45,121 nt of DNA from Pseudoselenomonas ruminantium (GCF_900142515.1 NZ_FRBC01000004.1:1-45121), one strand, 5' to 3'. Positions 15,931 through 24,377 are shown, numbered from the stretch's first letter. Program-made: numbers and translations. Notes: generated by a model not told the origin, from the sequence alone.

Positions 15931-17483
15931 TGCTAAGAGAAATCTTCACCATACTGCGCCCCTTTGAAATCTGCCTATTACTGACGCTCAGCCTTGGGGC
16001 CATGCTCACGAATTTAGGGCTGTTGGGCGCCGCCGCCTGGCTGATCAGCTCTGCCGCCCTGATGCCCCCCCTCTATGCCCTGACCTTAGGCATAACCGCC
16101 GTGCGGGCATTGGGCATTGGCCGGGCAGTCCTGCGCTATGGCGAACGCTATTTCACCCATGCAAAAGCCTTTGCGTTGGTGGAAAAGCTGCGCCTGCATC
16201 TCTACGACACTGCCAGCCATCTGGCCAGCACGCCCAAGAACAGAGCCAAACAGGGCACCATGCTGAATGCCCTGCTCACCAATGGCAATATCGTACAGGA
16301 TTTCCTGCTGCGTGGACTGCTCCCGCCAGCCGTCCTGTTCCTGGGAGTGGTACTTCTGCTGCTCTGCCTTTACCCTGTCCTGAACATTGCGGCTCTGCTG
16401 CTCCCGTTTCTCTATCTGCTCCACCTGATGCCGCTATGCTTCCCTATGAATAAAAAAAATCGCCATAGTCAGGCCTACCGCAATCAATTGCTGGATTTTG
16501 CCCAGGGTTCCCAAGAACTCCTTATGGCCAGTAGCCTTTCCCCAGCCTGCGCCAAACTTGACCAGTCAGCGCTGAACTGGCAAAAAAAGCTTCTGCAAAG
16601 TGAAAGACAACAGGACCAGATTGATTTGCTTTTGGGTATCGTACGCCTGCTGGTCTTCGTCAGTCTCTTTGCCCTGCTGATTGATGATGTCCGGCAGGAT
16701 ATGCTCGATGGCATCGGCTTATCCCTATGGGTATTGATTCTGTTGGCCTTCTTCAACGAGCTACCCCAACTCCCCCATGCCGTCCGTCACTTTCAGGAAG
16801 CCCGCCTGGCCGCCCATTCCTTGCAGCGGCCATCCACAGGGAAAGAAGCCACCTCTGACGAAAAAGCCGCTTTGCTGACCGTCAAAAATCTTTCCTTCCA
16901 TTACCCGCATGGCGCAGATATCTTCCATCAGCTGAATTTCTCACTTACTCCCGGTCAGCACTTGGCCATTATCGGTGACAGCGGCAGCGGCAAAACCACA
17001 CTGGCTTACCTGCTGGCCGGCCTCTGGCAGCCTACGGGCGGCGCCATCAGCTACTGTCCGACTGACTCCGCCCCCATCTGCGCTATCCCGCAGGGCAGTT
17101 ATCTCTTCAGCCAGTCCATCCGCGAAAATTTCCTGCGCCTGCACCCTGCCATCTGCGAAAATGACATCCTAACAGCTCTGCAAGCTGCCCAATTGACCAA
17201 CCTCATAAAAAAACTCCCCCAGGGAATCGATACCCCCCTAGGGGAAAATGCCTATTTTCTCTCAGGTGGCGAACGCAACCGCCTGATCACAGCCCTGATT
17301 CTGGCCAGTCCCGCCCCCATCCTGCTCTTTGACGAACCCACCGCAGGCCTTGACCTGGCAACTGCCCAAAAAGTCCTGGACAATATAATTGACCGGTCAA
17401 ATCTGACCGGTCAAACCGCAATCGTGATTACCCATGACCTGCCACAGCTGCATAGATTCTCACAAATCATGAAAATGCCTTAA
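15930..17483 (+). CDS. cydC: CydC, thiol reductant ABC exporter subunit
   Basis: 517 residues, same half-transporter layout: six membrane helices, then an ATPase with Walker A GDSGSGKTT near 350, signature LSGGERNRL near 442 and Walker B ILLFDEPTAGLD near 463. Forms a heterodimer with CydD. Last gene of cydABDC; the stop lies 21 bases from the convergent acyl-CoA synthetase stop and no terminator hairpin is evident between them. Near the 3' end the palindrome TTGACCGGTCAA is repeated almost at once (17391 and 17405). Confidence 0.92.
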   Translation: MLREIFTILRPFEICLLLTLSLGAMLTNLGLLGAAAWLISSAALMPPLYALTLGITAVRALGIGRAVLRYGERYFTHAKAFALVEKLRLHLYDTASHLASTPKNRAKQGTMLNALLTNGNIVQDFLLRGLLPPAVLFLGVVLLLLCLYPVLNIAALLLPFLYLLHLMPLCFPMNKKNRHSQAYRNQLLDFAQGSQELLMASSLSPACAKLDQSALNWQKKLLQSERQQDQIDLLLGIVRLLVFVSLFALLIDDVRQDMLDGIGLSLWVLILLAFFNELPQLPHAVRHFQEARLAAHSLQRPSTGKEATSDEKAALLTVKNLSFHYPHGADIFHQLNFSLTPGQHLAIIGDSGSGKTTLAYLLAGLWQPTGGAISYCPTDSAPICAIPQGSYLFSQSIRENFLRLHPAICENDILTALQAAQLTNLIKKLPQGIDTPLGENAYFLSGGERNRLITALILASPAPILLFDEPTAGLDLATAQKVLDNIIDRSNLTGQTAIVITHDLPQLHRFSQIMKMP

Positions 17484-17504
17484 CGCCTATTGATCACTAA
17501 GAAA

Positions 17505-18989
17505 TCATACAATCTTCCCGGCCTGGAATTCTGCCAGAATCTCCTTCTTGGCAATCTTGCCCGTAGAGGTACGGGGCAGTTTTTCCATGATATGGAACTC
17601 CCGCGGAATCTTATAGAGCGCCAGATTGTTTTGCAGGTAGTGTTTGAGTTCCCGAATGTTGACGGATGCTCCTGGATGAACGCTATAGAAACAGGCACCA
17701 GCCTGGCCGCGAAGCTTGTCTTCAATACCGATGACAGCTGCCTCATGAACCCCCGGGAACTGATAGATGACCTCTTCGACTTCGCGCGGGTAGACATTCT
17801 CGCCCATGCTGATGATCATATCCTTGATGCGGTCGACGATATAGATATAGCCGTCTTCATCGGCTCTGGCCACATCACCCGTATGGAACCAGCCGCCCCG
17901 CATGGCATCATAGGTCACATCCGGAAGGTTCCAATAGCCCAGCATCACATTCTCACCTTTTACGACAAGCTCGCCTAATTCGCCACGAGGAACCTCTTCG
18001 CCTTGGTCATTGACAAGCTTCCATTGCAAATCTGGCACCACCGGCCCACAGGAACCCACTTTTGTCTTTCCCAGAGGCGTCATCGTGACAATCGGCGATG
18101 TTTCTGAAAGGCCATAGGCCTCGCTGATATCCAGGCCAAACTTCTCCGTGAAGTCCTGCTGGATTTTCAGTGGCAAGGTCGTGCCGGCACTGACCACCAG
18201 CCGCACCGACTTCATATCCTCAGGCGTACCAAGCTTGGTCAGCAGGCTGCAGATAGACGGAACCAGATAGAGGTCTGTGACACCTTCCTCACGGATCGTG
18301 CTGATTGTCGTCCGCGGCGTGAAGGAATCGAGGATGACAATGGCCGCACCAACACTGAGCGTATAAAATACTGCACAGGTCAGTCCATAGCAATGGTACA
18401 TCGGCAGGACGCAAAGCGCCTTGTGCCCGGGCTTGCAGCCCATATAGGCGATCTGCCCTACATTGAACAGCAGATTGTGATGGGAAATCACCGCGCCCTT
18501 GGGATTTCCTGTAGTGCCTGATGTGTAGATGATCTGGCAGGGATTGTCCGCACTGAAGAACTCGGACAGCTCTGGTGCTTCTTCAATGCCTGGCTTAGCC
18601 TTGCCAATGGAACGGATATCATACTGCACCACTCTGAGCTGGCAGCGCAGCTGCGCCAAAGCATCTACCAGGTTCAACGGCTGGTAGGTCAGCAACAGCT
18701 GGATGCCGGCATCCTTGATGATATAGGCAATCTCGCGATTGCTGAGCTGGAAATTCAAGGGAACAGCGATTGCCCCCAGAGAAGTGATGCCCATATAGGC
18801 AAAGATGAACTCAGCACTGTTGCGCGTGAAGATGCCAACACGGTCCCCCTGATGGACACCGCTGGCAGCCAGACGGTCACGGCAGGCTTTTACCGCCAGC
18901 TGCAGCTCTTTATACGTAAAACGACGTTCATGATCCACAATCGCTAAATCATCCGGTGCGCCCCGGTAAATCAAATCATGAATAAGCAT
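17505..18989 (-). CDS. acyl-CoA synthetase (AMP-forming, fatty-acid:CoA ligase type)
   Basis: 494 residues, complete ANL-superfamily enzyme that adenylates a carboxylic acid and transfers it to CoA. P-loop YTSGTTGNPKGAV near 155, A5 motif YGLSETSP near 290, A7/A8 region GGWFHTGDVARADEDG and IKDMIISMGENVYPREVEE near 365-410, and the C-terminal catalytic lysine in PRTSTGKIAKKE near 482. The substrate cannot be fixed; medium/long-chain fatty acid is the usual annotation. Single gene with a promoter overlapped by a pair of palindromes, implying specific repression, plausibly by a fatty-acid-responsive MarR/TetR-type protein (inference). Weak Shine-Dalgarno AAAGAGTGA. Confidence 0.88.
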   Translation of the reverse strand: MLIHDLIYRGAPDDLAIVDHERRFTYKELQLAVKACRDRLAASGVHQGDRVGIFTRNSAEFIFAYMGITSLGAIAVPLNFQLSNREIAYIIKDAGIQLLLTYQPLNLVDALAQLRCQLRVVQYDIRSIGKAKPGIEEAPELSEFFSADNPCQIIYTSGTTGNPKGAVISHHNLLFNVGQIAYMGCKPGHKALCVLPMYHCYGLTCAVFYTLSVGAAIVILDSFTPRTTISTIREEGVTDLYLVPSICSLLTKLGTPEDMKSVRLVVSAGTTLPLKIQQDFTEKFGLDISEAYGLSETSPIVTMTPLGKTKVGSCGPVVPDLQWKLVNDQGEEVPRGELGELVVKGENVMLGYWNLPDVTYDAMRGGWFHTGDVARADEDGYIYIVDRIKDMIISMGENVYPREVEEVIYQFPGVHEAAVIGIEDKLRGQAGACFYSVHPGASVNIRELKHYLQNNLALYKIPREFHIMEKLPRTSTGKIAKKEILAEFQAGKIV

Positions 18990-19017
18990 TTTATCACTCT
19001 TTTCTTTTTGACAAAAA

Positions 19018-19052
19018 TTAGTACCTGTTACTAATTTTATACCAGGTACTAA
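19018..19052 (-). promoter_or_regulatory. tandem palindromic operator of the acyl-CoA synthetase gene
   Basis: Two sites share one pattern: TTAGTA-N5-TACTAA at 19018-19034 (perfect) and TTATAC-CAGG-TACTAA (near-perfect) at 19037-19052. The outer halves also form a 10-bp inverted repeat TTAGTACCTG/CAGGTACTAA. One site covers the promoter spacer, the other the expected start of transcription. Reads as a repressor site; the repressor is not in this window. Confidence 0.7.
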
Positions 19053-19062
19053 AAAATGTCAA
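19034..19062 (-). promoter_or_regulatory. acyl-CoA synthetase promoter
   Basis: Minus strand TTGACA (19062-19057), 17-nt spacer, TAAAAT (19039-19034), overlapping the operator above. Confidence 0.8.
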
Positions 19063-19076
19063 AGGAAAAATTTAAA

Positions 19077-19116
19077 CGGGCTATGCCTAAATGATCCCTC
19101 ACTTACGCACAGCCCG
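19077..19116 (-). terminator. terminator of the recO operon
   Basis: Minus strand CGGGCTGTGC (19116-19107) pairs with GCATAGCCCG (19086-19077), one G-U, followed by TTTAAATTTTT. Sits 20 bases behind recO and ends the operon before the acyl-CoA synthetase promoter. Confidence 0.8.
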
Positions 19117-19137
19117 CGTCATCATATCAAAATTTTA

Positions 19138-19869
19138 CTATGACAATTGCTGGATAAAAGCCAGTGACTTCAGCGGCCTGCCCAACAGATTCTGCAGATA
19201 GGTCAGGAACAGCTGCTCTGCCTGCATCAGCAAGCTGCCGGTCACTTTGAGTTCCTGCGGATTTTCCCAATTGTAATCTCTGAGCGCCAGGATAAAGCGG
19301 CGCAATTCATCCGCCAAAGGCTGCGCCCCTGGCTGGCGGCAGTCTTCGCAAAGAACGCCACCCGCAGTCATGCTGAATAAAGCATCATCGCGCATCGCCG
19401 CACCGCAATGGACACAATGCTCGAAATGCAGCTGCATGCCAGTGAATTCAAGCAGCTGGATTACGGCCATCAATGCCGTCACCCGAGGGTTGCGCACCTC
19501 GAAGGAATCGAGGATATATAAAAGCCGGGCAAACATCTGCGGCTCAGCCTGTCCTAGCGGCAAAAATTCTCGCAGGAATTCGGCCACGAAGCTGCCGTAA
19601 GCCATGACTTCCAAGTCCTCAGTGAGTTTCTTATAATGACGCTTCAAGGTGCACTGGCGTACCGTGTCCAGCCGCTTGCCCTCGGAAAGCTGCACTTCAA
19701 TGCTGGAAAACATCTGCATGCCAGCGGCCAGCGGGCTGCGGGGACGACGGCAGCCAAAAGCCGCGGCCTCTATCAGGCCGCGGTCTGCAGTGAAAAGCGT
19801 CACCATCTTATCCGCTTCGCCCCAGTTTTTGGACCCCAGGACTACAGCGGCAGTTTGGTAGCTTCCCAT
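19138..19869 (-). CDS. recO: DNA repair protein RecO
   Basis: 243 residues. Recombination mediator that helps load RecA on SSB-coated single strands (RecFOR pathway). N-terminal OB-fold begins YQTAAVVLGSKNWGEADKMVTLFT with the typical GEADKxVTLF motif; a zinc site is formed by Cys152/155 and Cys174/177. Last gene of the operon, overlapping the DUF502 gene by one base (TAATG). Era-recO adjacency is conserved in many Firmicutes. Confidence 0.94.
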   Translation of the reverse strand: MGSYQTAAVVLGSKNWGEADKMVTLFTADRGLIEAAAFGCRRPRSPLAAGMQMFSSIEVQLSEGKRLDTVRQCTLKRHYKKLTEDLEVMAYGSFVAEFLREFLPLGQAEPQMFARLLYILDSFEVRNPRVTALMAVIQLLEFTGMQLHFEHCVHCGAAMRDDALFSMTAGGVLCEDCRQPGAQPLADELRRFILALRDYNWENPQELKVTGSLLMQAEQLFLTYLQNLLGRPLKSLAFIQQLS

Positions 19870-20477
19870 TATTTTTTCTCCTCTGGTTTCACATCACTGA
19901 TGCGCTGGGGCATGACCGCCCCCGCCGTCAGCATATACTGCAGGGCCGATTCACTGCTGATATCGAGATAGGTCACATCGCTCTTTTTGACAAAGAGGTT
20001 CGTACCGGAGGTCATATTAAGGCTCCATGGCACGAAAACGCAGACATAATCATCCCCGAGCTTGTCCTTCAAAGTCTGGGGCACATCGGCCATGATAAAG
20101 CCCAAGGCCTGGGACTGATGGAAAGGCACCAGCACCACATGGTCAAACATATTATTGGACTCAAACACCGCCGTAGACAAATGCTTGACGCTGTTATAGA
20201 TGAACTTGACCACGGGAATCTTGCCCAGCAGGGTTTCCCCGATATAGATCAAGCGGCGGGCCGCCCAATAGGTTGAAGCCCAGCCTGTCAGATAAATCAC
20301 CAGTAGCAGGGTAATCAGTCCCATACCCGGAAAATAGAACGGGAGGTGCTTGCCCAGCACCCCTTCCGTAAAGTTCAGCGTTTCCAGCACCACAAAGACC
20401 GTGATAGCCAAAGGCACGAGAATAATCAGGCCGTTGATAAAACGGCGGGAAATCCGCTTTGAGCAACTTTCCTTCAT
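19869..20477 (-). CDS. DUF502 family membrane protein
   Basis: 202 residues. Two hydrophobic segments, about 13-35 (FINGLIILVPLAITVFVVL) and 50-75 (GLITLLLVIYLTGW), followed by a soluble C-terminal region with the family stretch GETLLGKIPVVKFIYNSVKHL and VPFHQSQALGFI. DUF502 proteins are inner-membrane proteins of unknown role; in plants a relative takes part in signalling at membranes, which says little here. Overlaps era by four bases (ATGA) and recO by one, so translation is coupled within the operon. Confidence 0.88.
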   Translation of the reverse strand: MKESCSKRISRRFINGLIILVPLAITVFVVLETLNFTEGVLGKHLPFYFPGMGLITLLLVIYLTGWASTYWAARRLIYIGETLLGKIPVVKFIYNSVKHLSTAVFESNNMFDHVVLVPFHQSQALGFIMADVPQTLKDKLGDDYVCVFVPWSLNMTSGTNLFVKKSDVTYLDISSESALQYMLTAGAVMPQRISDVKPEEKK

Positions 20478-21373
20478 CGCTCGTCACCAAATCCGAAATT
20501 GCGCAGAATGCCATCGCGGTCGCGCCAGTCCTTCTTGACCTTTACCCAAAGGTCAAGAAAGACCTTGGAGCCTAAGAGGTTCTGGATATCCGTGCGGGCC
20601 AGGGCGCCGATTTCCTTGAGCATGGCACCTTTGGCACCAATCACAATGCCCTTCTGCGAGTCACGCTCTACATAGATGGTGGCCCGGATATAAACATCAT
20701 CATTGGGACGGGTGGTCATCTCATCCACATCCACAGCAATGGCATGGGGAATCTCGTCGCGGGTAAGCTGCAGGGCCTTCTCACGGATGAGTTCGGCTAC
20801 GATCAGGCGCTCTGGCTGGTCGGTGACCATATCCTCCGGATAATACTGCGGCCCTTCCGGCAAATATTTCTTGGCTTCCGTCAACAGGCTGTCGAGATTC
20901 ATTTCCTCTTTGGCCGAAATGGGCACCACACCAGCAAACTCATATTTGGATGTGTAGTTGGAAATGATGGGCAAAGCCTGTTCCCGATCGATCAGATCCA
21001 GCTTATTGACGACGAGGATAACTGGACGTTTCGTTGCCTGCAGGCGCTCCAGGATATAATGCTCACCAGGCCCCATCTTTTCCGTAGCATCCACCACAAA
21101 GAAGATGGCATCCACTTCACGCAGGGTGCCCTCAGCAGCCTTGACCATATACTCGCCCAGTTTATGCTTGGGCTTATGGATGCCCGGCGTATCGAGAAAG
21201 ACAATCTGCGCATCGGGCTGTGTCAGGATACACAGGATACGGTTGCGCGTGGTCTGGGGTTTGTCGCTCATAATTGCGATCTTCTGCCCAATCAGGGTGT
21301 TGATCAGTGTGGACTTGCCCACATTCGGTCGGCCAATAACGGCGATAAAGCCGGATTTCATCTTCTGCTCCAT
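20474..21373 (-). CDS. era: GTPase Era
   Basis: 299 residues. Ribosome-associated GTPase for 30S maturation, binding the 3' end of 16S rRNA. G1 GRPNVGKST, G2 QTTRNR, G3 DTPGI, G4 NKLD, G5 SAK are all present, followed by the C-terminal KH domain (IGAKGAMLKEIG ... DLWVKVKKDWR). Start chosen at MEQKMKSGF, behind AAAGAGG; an earlier in-frame Met overlaps ybeY without a ribosome binding site. Confidence 0.97.
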   Translation of the reverse strand: MEQKMKSGFIAVIGRPNVGKSTLINTLIGQKIAIMSDKPQTTRNRILCILTQPDAQIVFLDTPGIHKPKHKLGEYMVKAAEGTLREVDAIFFVVDATEKMGPGEHYILERLQATKRPVILVVNKLDLIDREQALPIISNYTSKYEFAGVVPISAKEEMNLDSLLTEAKKYLPEGPQYYPEDMVTDQPERLIVAELIREKALQLTRDEIPHAIAVDVDEMTTRPNDDVYIRATIYVERDSQKGIVIGAKGAMLKEIGALARTDIQNLLGSKVFLDLWVKVKKDWRDRDGILRNFGFGDER

Positions 21374-21402
21374 ATATGCCTCTTTCCTAAATCTCTTATC
21401 TT

Positions 21403-21867
21403 TCAATCTCTGCTGATGCCCAATTTATCCATAACAAAGCGTTGTTCCGCTTCCATCTCTTCACGTTCCTCATCTTCCATATGGTCATAGCCCAGAAGAT
21501 GCAGCATGCCGTGCACGGTCAGGAAAGCAACTTCCCGACGCACGCTATGACCGTAATCGGCAGCCTGTTCTTCGGCCCGTTCCAGGGAGATGATCAGATC
21601 GCCCAAAACATTCACTTCGCTGCCGCCCACTACTTCCGGCTCCTCGCTCTCATTGAACGCAAAGGAAATCACGTCCGTGGGGCGGTCAACGCCGCGATAT
21701 TCCCGATTGATCACATGAATGTGTTCGTTATCGGTCAGCGTCACGCTGACTTCGCTGTTTTCCACTCCATAAAGCTTGCCTACCGTTTCGATGGCCGTAC
21801 GGATATTTGCGATATATTCTTCCGGAACCTGTAACTCTTCCGGTTCGTTGCTGATGATGATTTCCAT
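21403..21867 (-). CDS. ybeY: endoribonuclease YbeY
   Basis: 154 residues. Zn-dependent single-strand endoribonuclease in 16S rRNA 3'-end maturation and ribosome quality control. Metal motif HGMLHLLGYDH with His119, His123 and His129; conserved REYRGVDRPTDVISF near 56-69. Start MEIIISNEPEE one base behind the phoH-like stop, with AGGAAAAG inside the end of that gene; a longer frame runs into the upstream gene and is not supported. Sits between the phoH-like gene and era as in most Firmicutes. Confidence 0.96.
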   Translation of the reverse strand: MEIIISNEPEELQVPEEYIANIRTAIETVGKLYGVENSEVSVTLTDNEHIHVINREYRGVDRPTDVISFAFNESEEPEVVGGSEVNVLGDLIISLERAEEQAADYGHSVRREVAFLTVHGMLHLLGYDHMEDEEREEMEAEQRFVMDKLGISRD

Positions 21868-21868
21868 G

Positions 21869-22873
21869 TTACTTTTCCTGTCTCGCCTTTTCTTTCTCTT
21901 TTTCGGCCTTGCGCTTCTCTTCATAAGCACCGTAAGCCTCGATAATGCGGGTGACGACTTCATGACGGATCACGTCCAGAGGTGCCAGCCGCACAATCCC
22001 TACGCCCTTGACATTTTCCAGCACCTTAGCCGCTTCCCTGAGGCCTGACGTTACCCCTCGTGGCAGATCTACCTGTCCCAGATCACCCGTAACCACCATA
22101 CGGGAACCAAAGCCCAGACGCGTCAGGAACATCTTCATCTGCTTGTCCGTGGTGTTCTGTGCCTCATCGAGGATGATGAAGGCATCTTCCAAGGTACGGC
22201 CGCGCATATAAGCCAGCGGCGCAATCTCGATAAAACCCTTGGCCATGAATTTCGTATAGGTGTCCTGCCCCAAAATATCCTGCAGGGCATCATAAAGCGG
22301 GCGCAGATAGGGATCTACCTTGTCCTGCAGATCTCCGGGCAAAAAGCCCAGGCGTTCCCCGGCTTCTACGGCCGGACGCGTCAGGATGATCTTGCGCACC
22401 TCGCGGTTACGCAGCGCCGCTACAGCCATCACCACGGCCAGATAGGTCTTGCCGGTACCAGCCGGACCGATGCCGAAGGTGATGGAATTGTGGCGGATGG
22501 TATCCAGATACCGCCGCTGCCCTAAAGTCTTCGGGCGCACATGACGGCCCCGGGCCGTAACGAGGATGGTATCACCGAACAGGGTATGCAATGCTTCGCC
22601 TTTGCCGCCCTTTACGAGTCCAATACCATAACGCACCTCGTGCATGGTGATGGTAGTTCCCTGCCGATAAAGATAGAGAAGCTCCTCCAGCACCTTGGCC
22701 GCCATCTCCACCTGAGCACCTTCCCCGAGGATTTCCACCTGAGTACCCCGGCTGATGAACTGGCAGTCAAACTCACTGCGGAACACCTGTAAAAATTCAT
22801 CGCCTTCACCCAAAAGAGCGAAGGCTTCATGATTGTCCTGAAAAATAATTTTCCGTTCTAATGCCTGCTGCAA
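21869..22873 (-). CDS. PhoH-like ATPase
   Basis: 334 residues. N-terminal KH-like part (to about 100), then a P-loop ATPase with Walker A GIGPAGTGKTYLAV near 134 and Walker B AFIILDEAQN near 235, and conserved TGDLGQVDLP near 265. PhoH/YbeZ proteins partner YbeY in RNA processing. The start codon appears to be TTG (GAGGTG nine bases upstream). The last 20 residues are almost all Lys/Glu/Arg. Second gene of the operon. Confidence 0.93.
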   Translation of the reverse strand: MQQALERKIIFQDNHEAFALLGEGDEFLQVFRSEFDCQFISRGTQVEILGEGAQVEMAAKVLEELLYLYRQGTTITMHEVRYGIGLVKGGKGEALHTLFGDTILVTARGRHVRPKTLGQRRYLDTIRHNSITFGIGPAGTGKTYLAVVMAVAALRNREVRKIILTRPAVEAGERLGFLPGDLQDKVDPYLRPLYDALQDILGQDTYTKFMAKGFIEIAPLAYMRGRTLEDAFIILDEAQNTTDKQMKMFLTRLGFGSRMVVTGDLGQVDLPRGVTSGLREAAKVLENVKGVGIVRLAPLDVIRHEVVTRIIEAYGAYEEKRKAEKEKEKARQEK

Positions 22874-22904
22874 AAAATCTGTTCACCTCTAGCATATTAG
22901 CAAA

Positions 22905-23807
22905 TCAATCTGCGATATATTTCGCATTGTACTTTTCAATCATCTTTTCCGGCTTGTAGGATTCCTTGGCCTTACGCAGGCCCTCCTGCCCCATATCTTC
23001 CTCCCGGTTGATATAGGTCATGCCGCTCCATTCGTGCTCGATAAATCCCTGGTTAATGGCCGGATACGCCCCGCGGATATTGGGATCGGCTTTTTCTACA
23101 TGCACCACCACCGAGTCACTGTTGAGCTGTTCCCCGAAAGTAAAGGCGATAATCTTACCGTTCAGGCAGATTGCTCCCCCCTTGAGCTGAAAATAATCCC
23201 AATCCTCGAAAAGTTCCAGAATCGCATCCCGCTCCCAAGGGATAAAGACAGACTCAGGCATGGCCTCGATATGATCCGCATACCACTTCTCCAGCTCTGC
23301 TCTGCAGGCAGGCAGGATCTCTGGCGTGATTTCCTGATACTCAGCCTCAGGATAGAGTTTCCGGAACGCATTCAGGTGATTCTTCTTGGAATGCAATTTA
23401 CGCCCGGACAGGGTAATGAGCTTATCCGCCAGATAGACATAGTCGAAATTATCCCGATCAGCCTGAATGTCAAATTTCCCGGCGTACTTTTCAGCCAGGA
23501 AACCGGCAAAGGCTTTCTCAATCCCGGTAAAGTACAGCACCGTATCCTGCTCCGCAAAATAACTGCGCAGGACCTCCACGGCCTCTTCCCAACGGGACGG
23601 ATCGCAAACGGGCTGCAGCGCATAGAGCACCCCTTCCCACTCACAGGTCAGATAAAGGATGCCCTCCTGTTCTGCATGTTTTACATGATAGGGCTTGCGC
23701 CACATAAAGAGATTGGTGAAATTGAAATGAGAGTTCTCATAATACCCACTGCGATAATATTTATCGAGAAGATCTTTATCTTGTTTCGTTAGTTCTTTAA
23801 AATTAAT
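22905..23807 (-). CDS. DUF2156 protein with an apparent non-standard start codon
   Basis: About 300 residues; DUF2156 (C-terminal domain of phosphatidylglycerol lysyltransferase-like proteins, GNAT fold), exact role unknown. The first ATG (23705) gives 266 residues, but coding continues upstream in frame with family-like sequence (NFKELTKQDKDLLDKYY, then NSHFNFTNLF before MWRKPY). Between the in-frame stop TAG (23838) and that ATG there is no ATG, GTG or TTG. A strong AGGAGG at 23817-23822 is followed by CTG AAT ATC ATT; ATT at 23807 (nine bases) or ATC at 23810 (six) are the best-spaced candidates. Promoter upstream is strong. It heads the phoH-ybeY-era-recO operon, 31 bases before the phoH-like gene. 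Confidence 0.8.
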   Translation of the reverse strand: MNFKELTKQDKDLLDKYYRSGYYENSHFNFTNLFMWRKPYHVKHAEQEGILYLTCEWEGVLYALQPVCDPSRWEEAVEVLRSYFAEQDTVLYFTGIEKAFAGFLAEKYAGKFDIQADRDNFDYVYLADKLITLSGRKLHSKKNHLNAFRKLYPEAEYQEITPEILPACRAELEKWYADHIEAMPESVFIPWERDAILELFEDWDYFQLKGGAICLNGKIIAFTFGEQLNSDSVVVHVEKADPNIRGAYPAINQGFIEHEWSGMTYINREEDMGQEGLRKAKESYKPEKMIEKYNAKYIAD

Positions 23808-23846
23808 GATATTCAGCCTCCTATTGAAAAAAGCTCTCTATCATCA

Positions 23847-23876
23847 ATTATAACGCCATTGTTCGAATTTTGTCGA
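23847..23876 (-). promoter_or_regulatory. promoter of the DUF2156-phoH-ybeY-era-DUF502-recO operon
   Basis: Minus strand TCGACA (23876-23871), 18-nt spacer, TATAAT (23852-23847). The -35 lies in the small palindrome TTTTGTC-GATA-GACAAAA (23868-23885), which could be an operator or a weak hairpin behind dhaM. Confidence 0.75.
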
Positions 23877-23904
23877 TAGACAAAACTCCCCATCTGCGTT
23901 TCCA

Positions 23905-23930
23905 TGAGACAAAGAGCGTTCCTTGTCTCA
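23905..23930 (-). terminator. hairpin behind dhaM
   Basis: TGAGACAA and TTGTCTCA, 8-bp perfect stem with a 10-nt loop, 37 bases behind the dhaM stop. No T run on the minus strand, so a weak terminator at best. A second palindrome GTGACC-CT-GGTCAC overlaps the dhaM stop (23958-23971). Confidence 0.4.
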
Positions 23931-23967
23931 TTATAGCTGACCTGTCAACACTTGGCCGTGACCCTGG

Positions 23968-24351
23968 TCACGCAAGCTTCTTCTGGCCGCATGTTTCCTC
24001 GGCTGCTACCACCACTTCTTCAAGGGAGCCGCCATTGGCCGCTACCACAGCCGCCCGCATGGTGCCTTCCAAAAGCGGACAATCCGCCATGCGCACGGCA
24101 TCGTCCTTGAGGTTTTCCAGCACCAGTTCCGTGGTCATGATGGCGCTGCCCATATCCATGATCACTACTGCACCATCACGGCCGCAGACCAGTTCCACAG
24201 CCTCGCTGATTTTCTCATAGCTCGTACCCATGATGCCGTCTTCGAGGCCTCCTGCCACGGCAATCTGCACATTATGGGCCATCATCTCGGCCATTTCCTT
24301 GATACCTTCGGCAATCTTCACATTATGGGATACCACAACAATCCCTACCAA
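23968..24351 (-). CDS. dhaM: DhaM-like phosphotransfer protein (PTS EIIA-Man fold)
   Basis: 127 residues. Opens (M)VGIVVVSHNVKIAEGI with His9 as the expected phosphorylated histidine, and GLEDGIMGTSYEKI, matching the short Gram-positive-type DhaM that relays phosphate from HPr to the ADP of DhaL in dihydroxyacetone kinase. The start is TTG: AAGGAGG precedes it by seven bases, while the ATG six codons upstream contains that Shine-Dalgarno. DhaK and DhaL are not adjacent and not in this window, so it either serves kinases encoded elsewhere or acts as a lone regulatory EIIA. It follows purL by 86 bases. Confidence 0.87.
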   Translation of the reverse strand: MVGIVVVSHNVKIAEGIKEMAEMMAHNVQIAVAGGLEDGIMGTSYEKISEAVELVCGRDGAVVIMDMGSAIMTTELVLENLKDDAVRMADCPLLEGTMRAAVVAANGGSLEEVVVAAEETCGQKKLA

Positions 24352-24377
24352 AATGAATACCTCCTTCAATAGGTAAA

